From assembly GCA_018266575.1 (NCBI GenBank), contig JAFEAE010000003.1, positions 1-64,000 on the forward strand: a DNA stretch of 64,000 nucleotides, given 5' to 3'. Each line of letters opens with the position of its first letter. The first letter of the stretch is position 1. The notes below the pieces were generated by a model. It was not told the DNA's origin and did not search any database. It saw only the letters and a program-made list of their open reading frames with translations. The translations under genes were made by a program, and so were the position numbers. This document shows positions 33,340 to 41,812 of this stretch, piece by piece. The DNA is from Bacteroidota bacterium (lineage in GTDB: Bacteria > Bacteroidota > Bacteroidia > Chitinophagales > Chitinophagaceae).

Positions 33340-36254
33340 CGCTTGAGCAAATTACCATACACTTTCCTGAAGTTGAAATTTTGTATATCGATGCTGAAGG
33401 AAATTTTTTGCCAGAAACCATTTTGATCAGGAACTGTTTTCAGGCTATTCCTGAAATCGCTGCTATAAAATAACGGCGCATAAATGTTCAATATATTTTT
33501 AAACAATGATACTTGTAAACCGGCAACATATAAAAATTTACTGGTTGGTGCATTGCTGCTCCATCCGCCTGAATAGGTACCAACATCAGCAAAAATTTTC
33601 AATGGTATTTGTTTCGGGATTATTGATGCCGGCAATGTGGTATTGAAGTTTACAGCGGCAACCCAATTGTCAGACCTCCCCTGCAAATCCTGGAAAAGGT
33701 CAGTCCGTATTTTCAATCCACCGTCTTTCATCATTATCTGCTGGCTTGCAAAACCTGTTGCTTCATCTCTTCCAATAAAATAATTACTGTAGGTATAATC
33801 TTCATCCCCACGTGTTGCAGTTAGTTTAGGTTGATAGGTATATGTGTCGAATTGTCTTGTTGAACTCTGCCCGCCGAGGTAACCAAATTTTGCCGCAAAT
33901 AAACGCACATTCATACCGCCACCTTTTGAATAGTTGAAAAAATAGTTTGTTGTGAAATTGATGCGATAGAATTCACTCGCCTGCTGCACCTGCAATTGTA
34001 CATCATACGGGTATAGGACACGATAATCGGTAATATCAAATGTTAGTTGGTTCAAATATCGGGTAGCATAATTTTGAGGTGATGGATAATACATCGAGTC
34101 TGTCATCTTTTTTACATAATTGAATGCTTTTTCTCCGATGAAAAATGTTTTGAACTCAGCCCATTTTTCAACAGTGCTTCTTGCAGAATTATTCTTAAAT
34201 GTAAACCGTATGGAAGGGGCGATCTTATAAAAGCCGCCGAATATATTTTTACTGTTGCTATCAATTCCGGCAGTCGTTGAAAAACGTGCTCCATTTACGG
34301 CAACCTCTATTTTTTTAAAATCTGCATCCGGGTACCATGAGTAACTCATTTTCCCAATGCCGTTCCATTGTTTGCTGTTAGTTGCATACAAAGGCACAAC
34401 TGCAAATTGAAAATGGTTCATTGGTAAATTGAAATTATGGATGACAGCGCCGATCATGAATTTATCGTACATATTATATCCGGCAGCCGGAAGAAACGAT
34501 ATGTAATTATATTTTTCCGGTTCATGAAAATTGAACAGAAAAGCAGGTTTGATTTTCCTGTGCAGTGTTGCATTTTCCAGGCTGCCTTTTTTATGAAGCA
34601 AAGCAAACAGGCTATCAATATTTTTCCCGCTCACATCTTCTACTGTTCTTTTAAAATCTTCCGGGTAAGGATGTTTGAATTGCCATCGCCGGTAATATTC
34701 TTTCATACAATCCGCAAACACATCTTTCCCTAAATAATTTTCCAATTGCTTCATCCATTCCCCTGTTTTTACATACGCGATCAATCCGTAATTGAGGTAT
34801 GAAAAATTTTCAGACGGAGTTTCTATAGGCTGGTCCTGCTTTATTTCGGTAATAGCTTCCAAAATGATATGCCCCGGATTCTGTGGTAATTTTTCCTGCA
34901 TCCATTTCTTGTCTGCATCAAGTTTCAAATATGCTGTTCCGAATTTTCGCATGCAATATTCATTGTCGTAATAGGTGTTCATGCCTTCATCCATCCACGC
35001 ATGTTCACGTTCGTTAGTTGCGAGAATTCCATATAACCAATTGTGCCCTATTTCATGCTCAATTGTTTTTTCCAATTCTGTTTCTGATCCGTTCGTATGA
35101 ATGCTGGTAATCGTTGGGTATTCCATTCCGCCTGTTAATCCTGTTGGTGCATCAACAGCGCTGACTACATTAAACGGATATTCACCAAGCAATGCGGAAT
35201 GAAAACTAACTGCATCTTTGATAAAACGCATACTGTTTCTCCAGGGCTTTATTTCTTTGGGAAGATAATATGCATAACATTCAACGATTTTTCCCGAAGG
35301 CAGTTGTAAGGTATCATGTTTCACTAAAAAATGTTTGTCGGCAAACCATGCAAAATCATGTACATTATTTTGTATGAACCGGAGTGTTTTGGTTTCTTCT
35401 TTAAAAGAAATTTCCGGATTTGAAATTTGCGTTTTGAGATTCGATGAACGAGATTTGTTATTTGAATATTTATTGTTCTTATTAGTGAATTGATTTTTTT
35501 TATTACTTACCATTTGCCTCTTACCACTTACCACATCTTTACTTACTACTCTTTCTTCCGCTCTCACTCTCGTTAGCATCCATTTTTTTTCATCCTCATT
35601 TTGTAATTCTCCGGTTGCTGCAACAATATAATTTTTCGGCACAGTGATATCAACAGTAAAATTTCCGAATTCACTATAAAATTCTCCCTGGTCGAGATAC
35701 GGCATTTCATGCCAGCCTTTGCTATCATAGACAGCAGGTTTTGGGAACCACTGTGTTATTTGATAAGATTGTTTTACATGTCCGCCCCTTGAAAAATTAA
35801 AAGGCAATTTTTCATGAAACGGTGTAGTTATCTTAATTGAATTTCCCGGAGGTAAAGGTTGTGGAAGGATTATCTTTACAACATCTATATACAATGGATG
35901 GTCATCTATCTTTGATTCAATCCCATTCACCCTGAAATCAATGCGGTTGATATATCCTTTCTGATCTTTGTCTGAAAAATAAAAGCTACTATTTCCATTT
36001 TGAAGCATTTGTTCACTAAAAGCAGTGCGGTCGTTTTTAAAAGCATTTGGCCAAAGATGAAACCAGATATAAAAAAGCGTGTCGGGGGAATTGTTGGTGT
36101 AATTTATTTTTTCAAAACCATCCAATGTATTTTCAATATCATTCAATGAAACATTGATGGAATAATTTACCTGTTGCTGCCAGTAAGAATTAGTTTGGGA
36201 ATTGGCAGTTGACAGTTGGCAGCACAAATACAAAAAAAGAAAAAATTTTTTCAC
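33336..36254 (-). CDS. Secreted M1-family metallopeptidase with repeat-derived insert
   Basis: The 972-residue protein has a signal peptide (MKKFFLFLYLCCQLSTANS). The gluzincin site is HEIGHNW (His400, His404) with Glu423 in WMDEGMNTYYD; TGGMEYPTI matches the substrate-binding GAMEN-type motif. An N-terminal beta domain precedes the catalytic domain, and the last ~400 residues are beta-rich (barrel-like) and end NFRKVYGNLLKR. Residues ~233-283 (SGKRQMVSNKKNQ..., TNKNNKYSNNKSRSSN) are low-complexity and absent from the fold pattern. Their DNA (about 35410-35565) is spacer-like word-repeat text kept in frame. The gene ends four bases into the FemAB-like gene and starts 37 bases after the sugar transferase. 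Confidence 0.88.
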   Translation of the reverse strand: MKKFFLFLYLCCQLSTANSQTNSYWQQQVNYSINVSLNDIENTLDGFEKINYTNNSPDTLFYIWFHLWPNAFKNDRTAFSEQMLQNGNSSFYFSDKDQKGYINRIDFRVNGIESKIDDHPLYIDVVKIILPQPLPPGNSIKITTPFHEKLPFNFSRGGHVKQSYQITQWFPKPAVYDSKGWHEMPYLDQGEFYSEFGNFTVDITVPKNYIVAATGELQNEDEKKWMLTRVRAEERVVSKDVVSGKRQMVSNKKNQFTNKNNKYSNNKSRSSNLKTQISNPEISFKEETKTLRFIQNNVHDFAWFADKHFLVKHDTLQLPSGKIVECYAYYLPKEIKPWRNSMRFIKDAVSFHSALLGEYPFNVVSAVDAPTGLTGGMEYPTITSIHTNGSETELEKTIEHEIGHNWLYGILATNEREHAWMDEGMNTYYDNEYCMRKFGTAYLKLDADKKWMQEKLPQNPGHIILEAITEIKQDQPIETPSENFSYLNYGLIAYVKTGEWMKQLENYLGKDVFADCMKEYYRRWQFKHPYPEDFKRTVEDVSGKNIDSLFALLHKKGSLENATLHRKIKPAFLFNFHEPEKYNYISFLPAAGYNMYDKFMIGAVIHNFNLPMNHFQFAVVPLYATNSKQWNGIGKMSYSWYPDADFKKIEVAVNGARFSTTAGIDSNSKNIFGGFYKIAPSIRFTFKNNSARSTVEKWAEFKTFFIGEKAFNYVKKMTDSMYYPSPQNYATRYLNQLTFDITDYRVLYPYDVQLQVQQASEFYRINFTTNYFFNYSKGGGMNVRLFAAKFGYLGGQSSTRQFDTYTYQPKLTATRGDEDYTYSNYFIGRDEATGFASQQIMMKDGGLKIRTDLFQDLQGRSDNWVAAVNFNTTLPASIIPKQIPLKIFADVGTYSGGWSSNAPTSKFLYVAGLQVSLFKNILNIYAPLFYSSDFRNSLKTVPDQNGFWQKISFSIDIQNFNFRKVYGNLLKR
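35410..35565. repeat. Word-repeat tract inside the M1 peptidase coding region
   Basis: It contains CTTACCATTTGCCTCTTACC, then CTTACCACATCTTTACTTAC and TTGAAATTTGCGTTTTGAGA-type words. CTTACCACTTACCAC-type words fill the intergenic spacer at 28585-28650. The tract encodes about 51 residues in frame without stops. Confidence 0.6.
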
Positions 36255-36291
36255 TTAATGTGGTTTATAAAACAGTTAGCGGCTTTCAGAA

Positions 36292-37710
36292 TTATTTTCC
36301 TTTTCCTTTAAAAATGATCCGTAAAGTATGTACCATAATTTTCAGGTCGAGAGCGAGCGAAATATTTTCGATATAGATCAGATCATATTTCATCCGCTCA
36401 ATCATCTCTTCTATATTTTCTGCATAGCCAAACTGGACCATTCCCCAGGAAGTAAGCCCTGGTTTTACTTTCAGCAGGTAACGGAAATAAGGGGTTTGTT
36501 GCAGTATCTGGTCAACATAAAATTGCCTTTCGGGCCGGGGGCCAACGAGGCTCATTTCCCCCTTTAATATGTTCCATAATTGTGGCAATTCATCAATCCG
36601 CCATTTACGCATCACTTTTCCCCAGGCCGTTATCCTCTGGTCGTTATCAGAAGATAAAGCAGGCCCATTTTTCTCAGCATCAGCATACATGGATCGGAAT
36701 TTGTAGATAATGAACTTGCTGCCTTTATACCCTACACGTTCCTGTGAGTATATAACGCTTCCCGGCGAAGAAAATTTTACACGGATAGCAGCATATATAA
36801 TAAGCGGCGACAAAATCAATAACCCAAACCCGGCAGTCAGCACATCGAGCAGGCGCTTGATGTTTTGTTGCCATGTTGGAATAAGGGAGGTTTGTATATC
36901 TGTCAATACTGCACCAAATACATTATCGGTCTTTACAGAGCCAGAAATGATATCGAGGATATCAGGAATAATCTTTATTTCAACATCTTTATCGCTTAGC
37001 TGTTCGATCATCTTTTCTACTTGCTCTTTGTCTGATTTTTCCATGGCAATTACTACCAGTTCTACCTTATATTCGTCAATCGTTTTTTCAATATCATTGA
37101 TGCTGCCCAATTGTGGTAACGATTTACTGATCTTTGGTTTGCCATTATATTCATTGTTCAGGTAGCCAATGTAATGGTATCCTGTCATACGCAAACCTTC
37201 GTTCGTATCCGCAAAAGTTTTAGACAATGATGGTTCGGTCCCTGCAAGTAATGTATTAAACTGCACACTTCCTTTTTCTATTTGTTTTTTGGTGATATAG
37301 AGAACGATCCACCTGCAGAGTAAAGAAAACAGGAATTGGGCAGCGAGATAAATAAAATAAGTTTTATAATAATACCGGTAATCCGTTTGCGGATCGTTTA
37401 TTACGATAGCAAAAAAAACGATGGTGCATCCGATCAGCGAGCAAACGAATGTAATGGTGAATTCTGCTAACCGCGATTTTTTATATAATGATTTATAAGA
37501 CCCCACAATTGCATAAAACATAAGCCAGCAGGGTGGAATAAGAGCAATGCCCAGCCAGAAACGGTCGTTCAGGAAAATACTTCCGTTAAAAAAAATAACT
37601 TCATCCAATAACAAGCGCCTTGAAAAATACATGACCATCCATGCTAACACAGCTGCTACATAATCAGCAAACAGGTACCAGGTTGCATGTAATTTTTTGG
37701 ATGAAGCCAT
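36292..37710 (-). CDS. Polyprenyl-phosphate sugar-1-phosphate transferase (WcaJ-like)
   Basis: The 472-residue membrane protein starts surface-polysaccharide synthesis by putting a sugar phosphate on undecaprenyl phosphate. It has four to five N-terminal TM segments, a CoA-binding-like middle (LLAGTEPSLSKTFADTNEGL to IIPDILDIISG) and the C-terminal bacterial sugar transferase domain: KRLLDVLTAGFGLLILSPLI, YKFRSMYADAE, RKWRIDELPQLWNILKGEMS, LVGPRPERQFYVDQ and VKPGLTSWGMVQFG. The start lies 11 bases after the Gfo/Idh/MocA gene, so the two are co-transcribed. No glycosyltransferase cluster surrounds it; the polymer is unknown. Confidence 0.92.
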   Translation of the reverse strand: MASSKKLHATWYLFADYVAAVLAWMVMYFSRRLLLDEVIFFNGSIFLNDRFWLGIALIPPCWLMFYAIVGSYKSLYKKSRLAEFTITFVCSLIGCTIVFFAIVINDPQTDYRYYYKTYFIYLAAQFLFSLLCRWIVLYITKKQIEKGSVQFNTLLAGTEPSLSKTFADTNEGLRMTGYHYIGYLNNEYNGKPKISKSLPQLGSINDIEKTIDEYKVELVVIAMEKSDKEQVEKMIEQLSDKDVEIKIIPDILDIISGSVKTDNVFGAVLTDIQTSLIPTWQQNIKRLLDVLTAGFGLLILSPLIIYAAIRVKFSSPGSVIYSQERVGYKGSKFIIYKFRSMYADAEKNGPALSSDNDQRITAWGKVMRKWRIDELPQLWNILKGEMSLVGPRPERQFYVDQILQQTPYFRYLLKVKPGLTSWGMVQFGYAENIEEMIERMKYDLIYIENISLALDLKIMVHTLRIIFKGKGK

Positions 37711-37721
37711 GGATAATATGG

Positions 37722-38696
37722 TCAGCTGTTAATAGTGTTGTGCTTTATTTTTTGAAGGATATGATGTGCTACGTCCATTGCACGGAACCCGTCCACGGCA
37801 GAAACAACAGGCTGTGTATTGTTTATAATTGCGTCCCTGAATTTTTCCAGCTCCATTTTTATAGCGTTTACTTCAGGCACCTGTGGGTTTGCAATTGCAA
37901 TAGTTTTTTTACCGGCAGCGGTTTCTATATCAAAAGCAAATGCATCAATATCGCTTTCGGTTTTTAGTTTAATAACCTCTGTTTTTTTATTCAGGAAATC
38001 CATACCGATATATGCATCTTTCTGAAACAAGCGCATCTTGCGCATCTTCTTCATCGATATACGGCTTGATGTAAGATTTGCAACACATCCATTATTGAAC
38101 TCAATACGTACACTTGCGATATCCGGGGTATCTGTCATTACAGCTACGCCACTTGCGGAAATAGTTTTCACTTCGCTTTTAACGAGGTTAAGGATGATAT
38201 CAATGTCGTGGATCATCAGGTCAAGGATCACACTCACTTCTGTTCCCCGCGGGTTAAATTGTGCGAGGCGGTGCACTTCAATAAACATTGGAGACAATTG
38301 CATTGATTCAATGGCTAAATATGCCGGATTGAATCTTTCTACATGGCCAACCTGCAATTTGATATTTGATTCTTTTACCAGTTTTACTAACTCCCTTGCT
38401 TCATCCATAGTGTTGGCAAGAGGCTTTTCAACAAAAACATGATTACCCTTTCGTATAGCCTGCTGGCATAATTCAAAATGAAAATTGGTTGGTGCAACTA
38501 TATCTGCGGCATCGCATGCGTCTAATAAACTGTTTGCATCTTCAAAACGTTTGATATTGTATTTGGAAATAACTTCTTCTGCTATGGCATCATTAGGATC
38601 ATAAAATCCCACCAGCTCAATTCCATTGATTTCTTTCCAGTTGTTTAAATGAAATTTTCCCAAATGGCCTGTTCCAAAAACGCCGACTTTCAGCAT
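37722..38696 (-). CDS. Gfo/Idh/MocA-family NAD(P)-dependent oxidoreductase
   Basis: The 324-residue enzyme has a Rossmann start MLKVGVFGTGHLGKFHLNNW and FYDPN, then the conserved VFVEKPLANTMDEARELV (EKP motif, residues ~92-109), QVGHVERFNPAYLA and DLMIHDIDIILNLV (catalytic HDxD-type region). Family members oxidise sugar hydroxyls, often on UDP- or other nucleotide sugars. Position just before a sugar transferase suggests nucleotide-sugar processing for the same polymer. A TATATTTG promoter lies 21 bases upstream, so this is the first gene of the four-gene operon. Confidence 0.9.
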   Translation of the reverse strand: MLKVGVFGTGHLGKFHLNNWKEINGIELVGFYDPNDAIAEEVISKYNIKRFEDANSLLDACDAADIVAPTNFHFELCQQAIRKGNHVFVEKPLANTMDEARELVKLVKESNIKLQVGHVERFNPAYLAIESMQLSPMFIEVHRLAQFNPRGTEVSVILDLMIHDIDIILNLVKSEVKTISASGVAVMTDTPDIASVRIEFNNGCVANLTSSRISMKKMRKMRLFQKDAYIGMDFLNKKTEVIKLKTESDIDAFAFDIETAAGKKTIAIANPQVPEVNAIKMELEKFRDAIINNTQPVVSAVDGFRAMDVAHHILQKIKHNTINS

Positions 38697-38716
38697 GTTA
38701 CCGGTTTTTTATCTGC

Positions 38717-38724
38717 CAAATATA
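38717..38724 (-). promoter_or_regulatory. Bacteroidota -7 promoter element (TATATTTG) for the 38696-32413 operon
   Basis: The minus-strand TATATTTG matches TAnnTTTG, 20 bases upstream of the ATG at 38696. It should drive the dehydrogenase, sugar transferase, M1 peptidase and FemAB-like genes. Confidence 0.6.
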
Positions 38725-38775
38725 AGTATTATGGGAAGAAGTGTTTTGGTGAAACTGCTTTCCTATCCTTAAGGA

Positions 38776-39687
38776 TCAGGCTTTGATGCCGCTTCTTATA
38801 CGCCCGTTTGCAAAATATAATTTGAGATACTTAATAATGTTTGAACGGGTAAACGGAATACTATACTCGGGGAATATTTTTGTTTTAATTGCTACACCTA
38901 ATGTGAGTATAAAAAACAAAATAAAAAGCACAAGCGATACATAAAAATAAACATCATAAATCCTGAGGAAAATCATGCGTACACAAATTGTATTTGATTT
39001 TTCTTTCCCGAAAATGATATCAAGAAGTTTTTTTGTTAATGGAAGAACTATGGGGATTTTCGTCCAGTTAGTATACCGAACATCCTCATACCTGTATGTA
39101 TTATTATATTCTTTAGGAACCTGTTTGCTGTAGTAGCCCCAATTTTTTTTTACGTCAGTAAAGCTGGCGAGTTTATTTTCAGGGGTAACAAAGTATAAGT
39201 CGAATGTCGGGTCGAGCACAACCCAGCCCGATTGGATTTTTGTTTCAACCACATTATGTGCACCGTAAATTCCATTAGCTTTCATTTGCGCAATGCGTAC
39301 CGGCAAATTATAATTTTGAAGAAGCCTCGCCAGCACTAATGAGTAACTGCCGCAGGCGCCACGTGCAGTCATGAGGTCGATACTTGCCGGATGTATATAA
39401 TTCACTTCCACACCATCAAGGTCATCACTTTCTGTAAAAACAGGCGCCCTGTTGCCAAGCAGGCTATTGCAGGTTTGCATGATCTTTACCACAATGGAAT
39501 CCTGAGTGTCGTTAAGGTCAATTTTCTTATTGATGTTTTTTTGAATAGTGGTGAATAATTCATTTTCATACGAAGCTTGTATTTTAAAATAAAGAATGGA
39601 AGCAAATAAAAACCCATTCAGGAAAATGAGAAAATACAAGTTCTTGAAAAGACGCGCAATAAGCTTAAATGGGTATAATAGCTTCAT
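38776..39687 (-). CDS. Membrane-anchored transglutaminase-like protein
   Basis: The 303-residue protein has an N-terminal TM segment (YFLIFLNGFLFASILYFKIQ), a papain-like transglutaminase core and a C-terminal TM (VYFYVSLVLFILFFILTLGV). The putative triad is Cys in ARGACGSYSLVLARLLQNY (about residue 111), His in IYGAHNVVETKI (about residue 149) and Asp in WVVLDPTFDLYFV (about residue 164), in the order C-H-D expected for the superfamily. The core probably lies in the periplasm. Microbial members are often peptidases or cross-linkers linked to surface polysaccharides; the next operon with a sugar transferase starts 79 bases on. Confidence 0.8.
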   Translation of the reverse strand: MKLLYPFKLIARLFKNLYFLIFLNGFLFASILYFKIQASYENELFTTIQKNINKKIDLNDTQDSIVVKIMQTCNSLLGNRAPVFTESDDLDGVEVNYIHPASIDLMTARGACGSYSLVLARLLQNYNLPVRIAQMKANGIYGAHNVVETKIQSGWVVLDPTFDLYFVTPENKLASFTDVKKNWGYYSKQVPKEYNNTYRYEDVRYTNWTKIPIVLPLTKKLLDIIFGKEKSNTICVRMIFLRIYDVYFYVSLVLFILFFILTLGVAIKTKIFPEYSIPFTRSNIIKYLKLYFANGRIRSGIKA

Positions 39688-40240
39688 TCAGTTAAAAGTG
39701 CCAGGGTTTATAAATTCTTACACCTTAAAGTTATTGCTTTAGCAGGCAAAATCAATGCCGCAAACCGGTATAATTTTAATTTGGGATTAATTACGTAGCC
39801 TGAATACGATTAAAAGGGGATTGACATAAGAGTATACACTCGGATTATGTTTGAGCAAATTGAAATCGTTTATTTGAAAAGTGAAGCTTTAAATAATCTT
39901 TTAGCAGAGAGTGGCTGTATTAAATCGACTTAATAAGAAAAATACAAAGACCGTTTTGAATTCTTTGTATTCTTTCTGAAAAAACGTTGTGCCTTCTGTG
40001 GTTAATAAGCGCCGATTATAAATCTTAACTGTACGAGAGGGTGATTCTTATACTGGAAGAATCGAAGACAACGATGATTAATTGTAAAAATGTCGCTGGT
40101 TACAAACTATTATTTAGTGCAAAATTCAGGGAACAACCAATCATAAACCACAAACTTCAAACTCATGAAAAATCTTTAACTTCAATTGCCGTTGCTTGCC
40201 TTGGATATCAAACTTTTTTATTACCAAAACTTAACTACAC
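39688..40240. other. 553-bp divergent intergenic region
   Basis: No supported gene. It holds a minus-strand dispersed element at 40031-40105 and otherwise AT-rich sequence with no recognisable repeat. A 67-codon frame at 40041-40244 mostly translates the repeat and is rejected. Confidence 0.6.
40031..40105 (-). repeat. Dispersed GCATCGTTGCGTCGC element, minus-strand copy
   Basis: The reverse complement begins TGTAACCAGCGACATTTTTA, then CAATTAATCATCGTTGTCTT and CGATTC. The GTAACCAGCGACATT end is perfectly kept, while the GCGTCGCAC part has drifted. Confidence 0.6.
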
Positions 40241-41713
40241 ATGATTAAAAATTTTCGCAGGCCGATTATTGTTATTACATGCCTGGTTTCCTTTACATCA
40301 ATCTGTGCACAGAAGAAAAAAACAGCAGATGCATCCGAGAAACTAAAAGTACAAGCTATTTCCGACATACAGGCGAAATATGACGACTACAAAAAAATTG
40401 CATTGCAGATATGGGGCTACGCAGAGGTAGGATACAAAGAATTGCAAAGTTCTGCATTGCATCAGAAAACATTATCGGCAAATGGCTTCAACTTACAGTC
40501 TGGTGTAGCCGAAATTCCGACGGCATTTGTTGCAACTTATGGAAGCGGGAAACCGGTGATCGGCATCCTCTGCGAATTCGATGCATTGCCCGGTTTATCA
40601 CAGGATTCCGTTCCAGAAAGAAAATCGCTTGGCAGGGTTGCAGGGCATGCATGCGGTCACCATTTATTCGGCACTGCATCAGTTGCTGCAGCAATAGAAT
40701 TGAAAAAAATAATCGAACAAAATCATTTAAGCGGAACGATAAAATTATTCGGTACTCCCGCCGAAGAAGGCGGTGCAGGAAAAGTGTATATGGTTCGTGC
40801 CGGTTTATTCAACGACGTCGATGTAGTGGTCCACTGGCATCCAGCCGATGATAACGCTGTGGCATACTCCACTTCGCTCGCGGTGATCTCTGCAAAATTT
40901 CGTTTTCATGGATTATCAGCACATGCAGCAGCTGCGCCGGATAAGGGCCGCTCCGCACTTGATGCCGTTGAAGGAATGGATTATTTTGTAAATATGATGC
41001 GTGAACATATTCCGTCTGATGCACGTGTACATTATGTAATTACGGATGGTGGCAAAGCGCCAAATGTGGTGCCGGATTTTGCGGAGTCGTATTATTTTGT
41101 TCGTGATTATAACCGTGACATCGACAAACAAATTTTTGACCGCGTGGTGAAAGCCGCTGAAGGCGCAGCTTTGGGCACAGGTACTACTATGGATTACGAG
41201 ATCATCGATGGCGATTATGATATTCTTCCCAACAAAGTTTTATCTGTTGCGATGCAGAAAGATTTAGAAATGGTTGGTGGCATTACTTATACACCTCTGG
41301 AAATAGAATTCGGGAAGAAAATACAGGCAACATTTAATTACAAGGCAAAACCGATTGAATCTGTTTCTAAGATCGAGCCATTATCAGAAACTCCAACTAA
41401 AGGGCCGGCTTCATCGGATGTTGGCGATGTGAGCTGGAATGTACCGACAGTAGGACTTGGTGCTGCAACCTGGATACCGGGAACGCCTGCGCATAGCTGG
41501 CAGGCGGTGGCTTGCGGCGGAACAGATATCGGGATCAAAGGAATGATGGTCGCGGCAAAAACAATGGCGCTAACAGGAATTGATCTGCTTACAAAGCCTG
41601 AATTGGTAGTACAGGCAAAAGAAGAATTCATTAAAGACAGAGGCGAAGGTTTTCAATACAAAGCATTGCTGGGCGACAGGAAACCTGCACTGGATTATAG
41701 AGACAAAAAGTAA
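40241..41713 (+). CDS. Secreted M20-family amidohydrolase (AbgB-like), first of a tandem pair
   Basis: The 490-residue protein has a signal peptide (IIVITCLVSFTSICAQ) and the M20 di-metal site: GHACGHHLFGTASVAAAIEL (residues ~136-155), TPAEEGGAGKVYMVRAG and VVHWHPADDNAV. The dimerisation-domain loop RFHGLSAHAAAAPDKGRSAL (residues ~215-234) is present. The C-terminal TWIPGTPAHSWQAVACGGTD supplies the last metal ligand. Best-known relatives are AbgB (p-aminobenzoyl-glutamate hydrolase) and indole-3-acetyl-amino acid hydrolases, so a periplasmic amide hydrolase is likely. A close paralog follows after 99 bp. Confidence 0.9.
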   Translation: MIKNFRRPIIVITCLVSFTSICAQKKKTADASEKLKVQAISDIQAKYDDYKKIALQIWGYAEVGYKELQSSALHQKTLSANGFNLQSGVAEIPTAFVATYGSGKPVIGILCEFDALPGLSQDSVPERKSLGRVAGHACGHHLFGTASVAAAIELKKIIEQNHLSGTIKLFGTPAEEGGAGKVYMVRAGLFNDVDVVVHWHPADDNAVAYSTSLAVISAKFRFHGLSAHAAAAPDKGRSALDAVEGMDYFVNMMREHIPSDARVHYVITDGGKAPNVVPDFAESYYFVRDYNRDIDKQIFDRVVKAAEGAALGTGTTMDYEIIDGDYDILPNKVLSVAMQKDLEMVGGITYTPLEIEFGKKIQATFNYKAKPIESVSKIEPLSETPTKGPASSDVGDVSWNVPTVGLGAATWIPGTPAHSWQAVACGGTDIGIKGMMVAAKTMALTGIDLLTKPELVVQAKEEFIKDRGEGFQYKALLGDRKPALDYRDKK

Positions 41714-41746
41714 ATACGAATTATAGCTAATTGGAAATAACTGCCA

Positions 41747-41790
41747 CAGATTCACAGATTTTTTAAGTCACCATTTAATCTGTGAATCTG
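41747..41790. repeat. Perfect 14-bp inverted repeat between the M20 paralogs
   Basis: CAGATTCACAGATT (41747-41760) and AATCTGTGAATCTG (41777-41790) pair perfectly around a 16-base loop. It is a foldback of the word-repeat type and could end or stabilise the first message. Confidence 0.7.
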
Positions 41791-41812
41791 CGGCCACAAA
41801 TAAAAATCTGTT

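Noticed and set aside
40041..40244. 67-codon frame before the first M20 gene
   Set aside because: Most of it translates a minus-strand dispersed element and CAAACTTCAAACTC words; it also overlaps the true start of the M20 gene.
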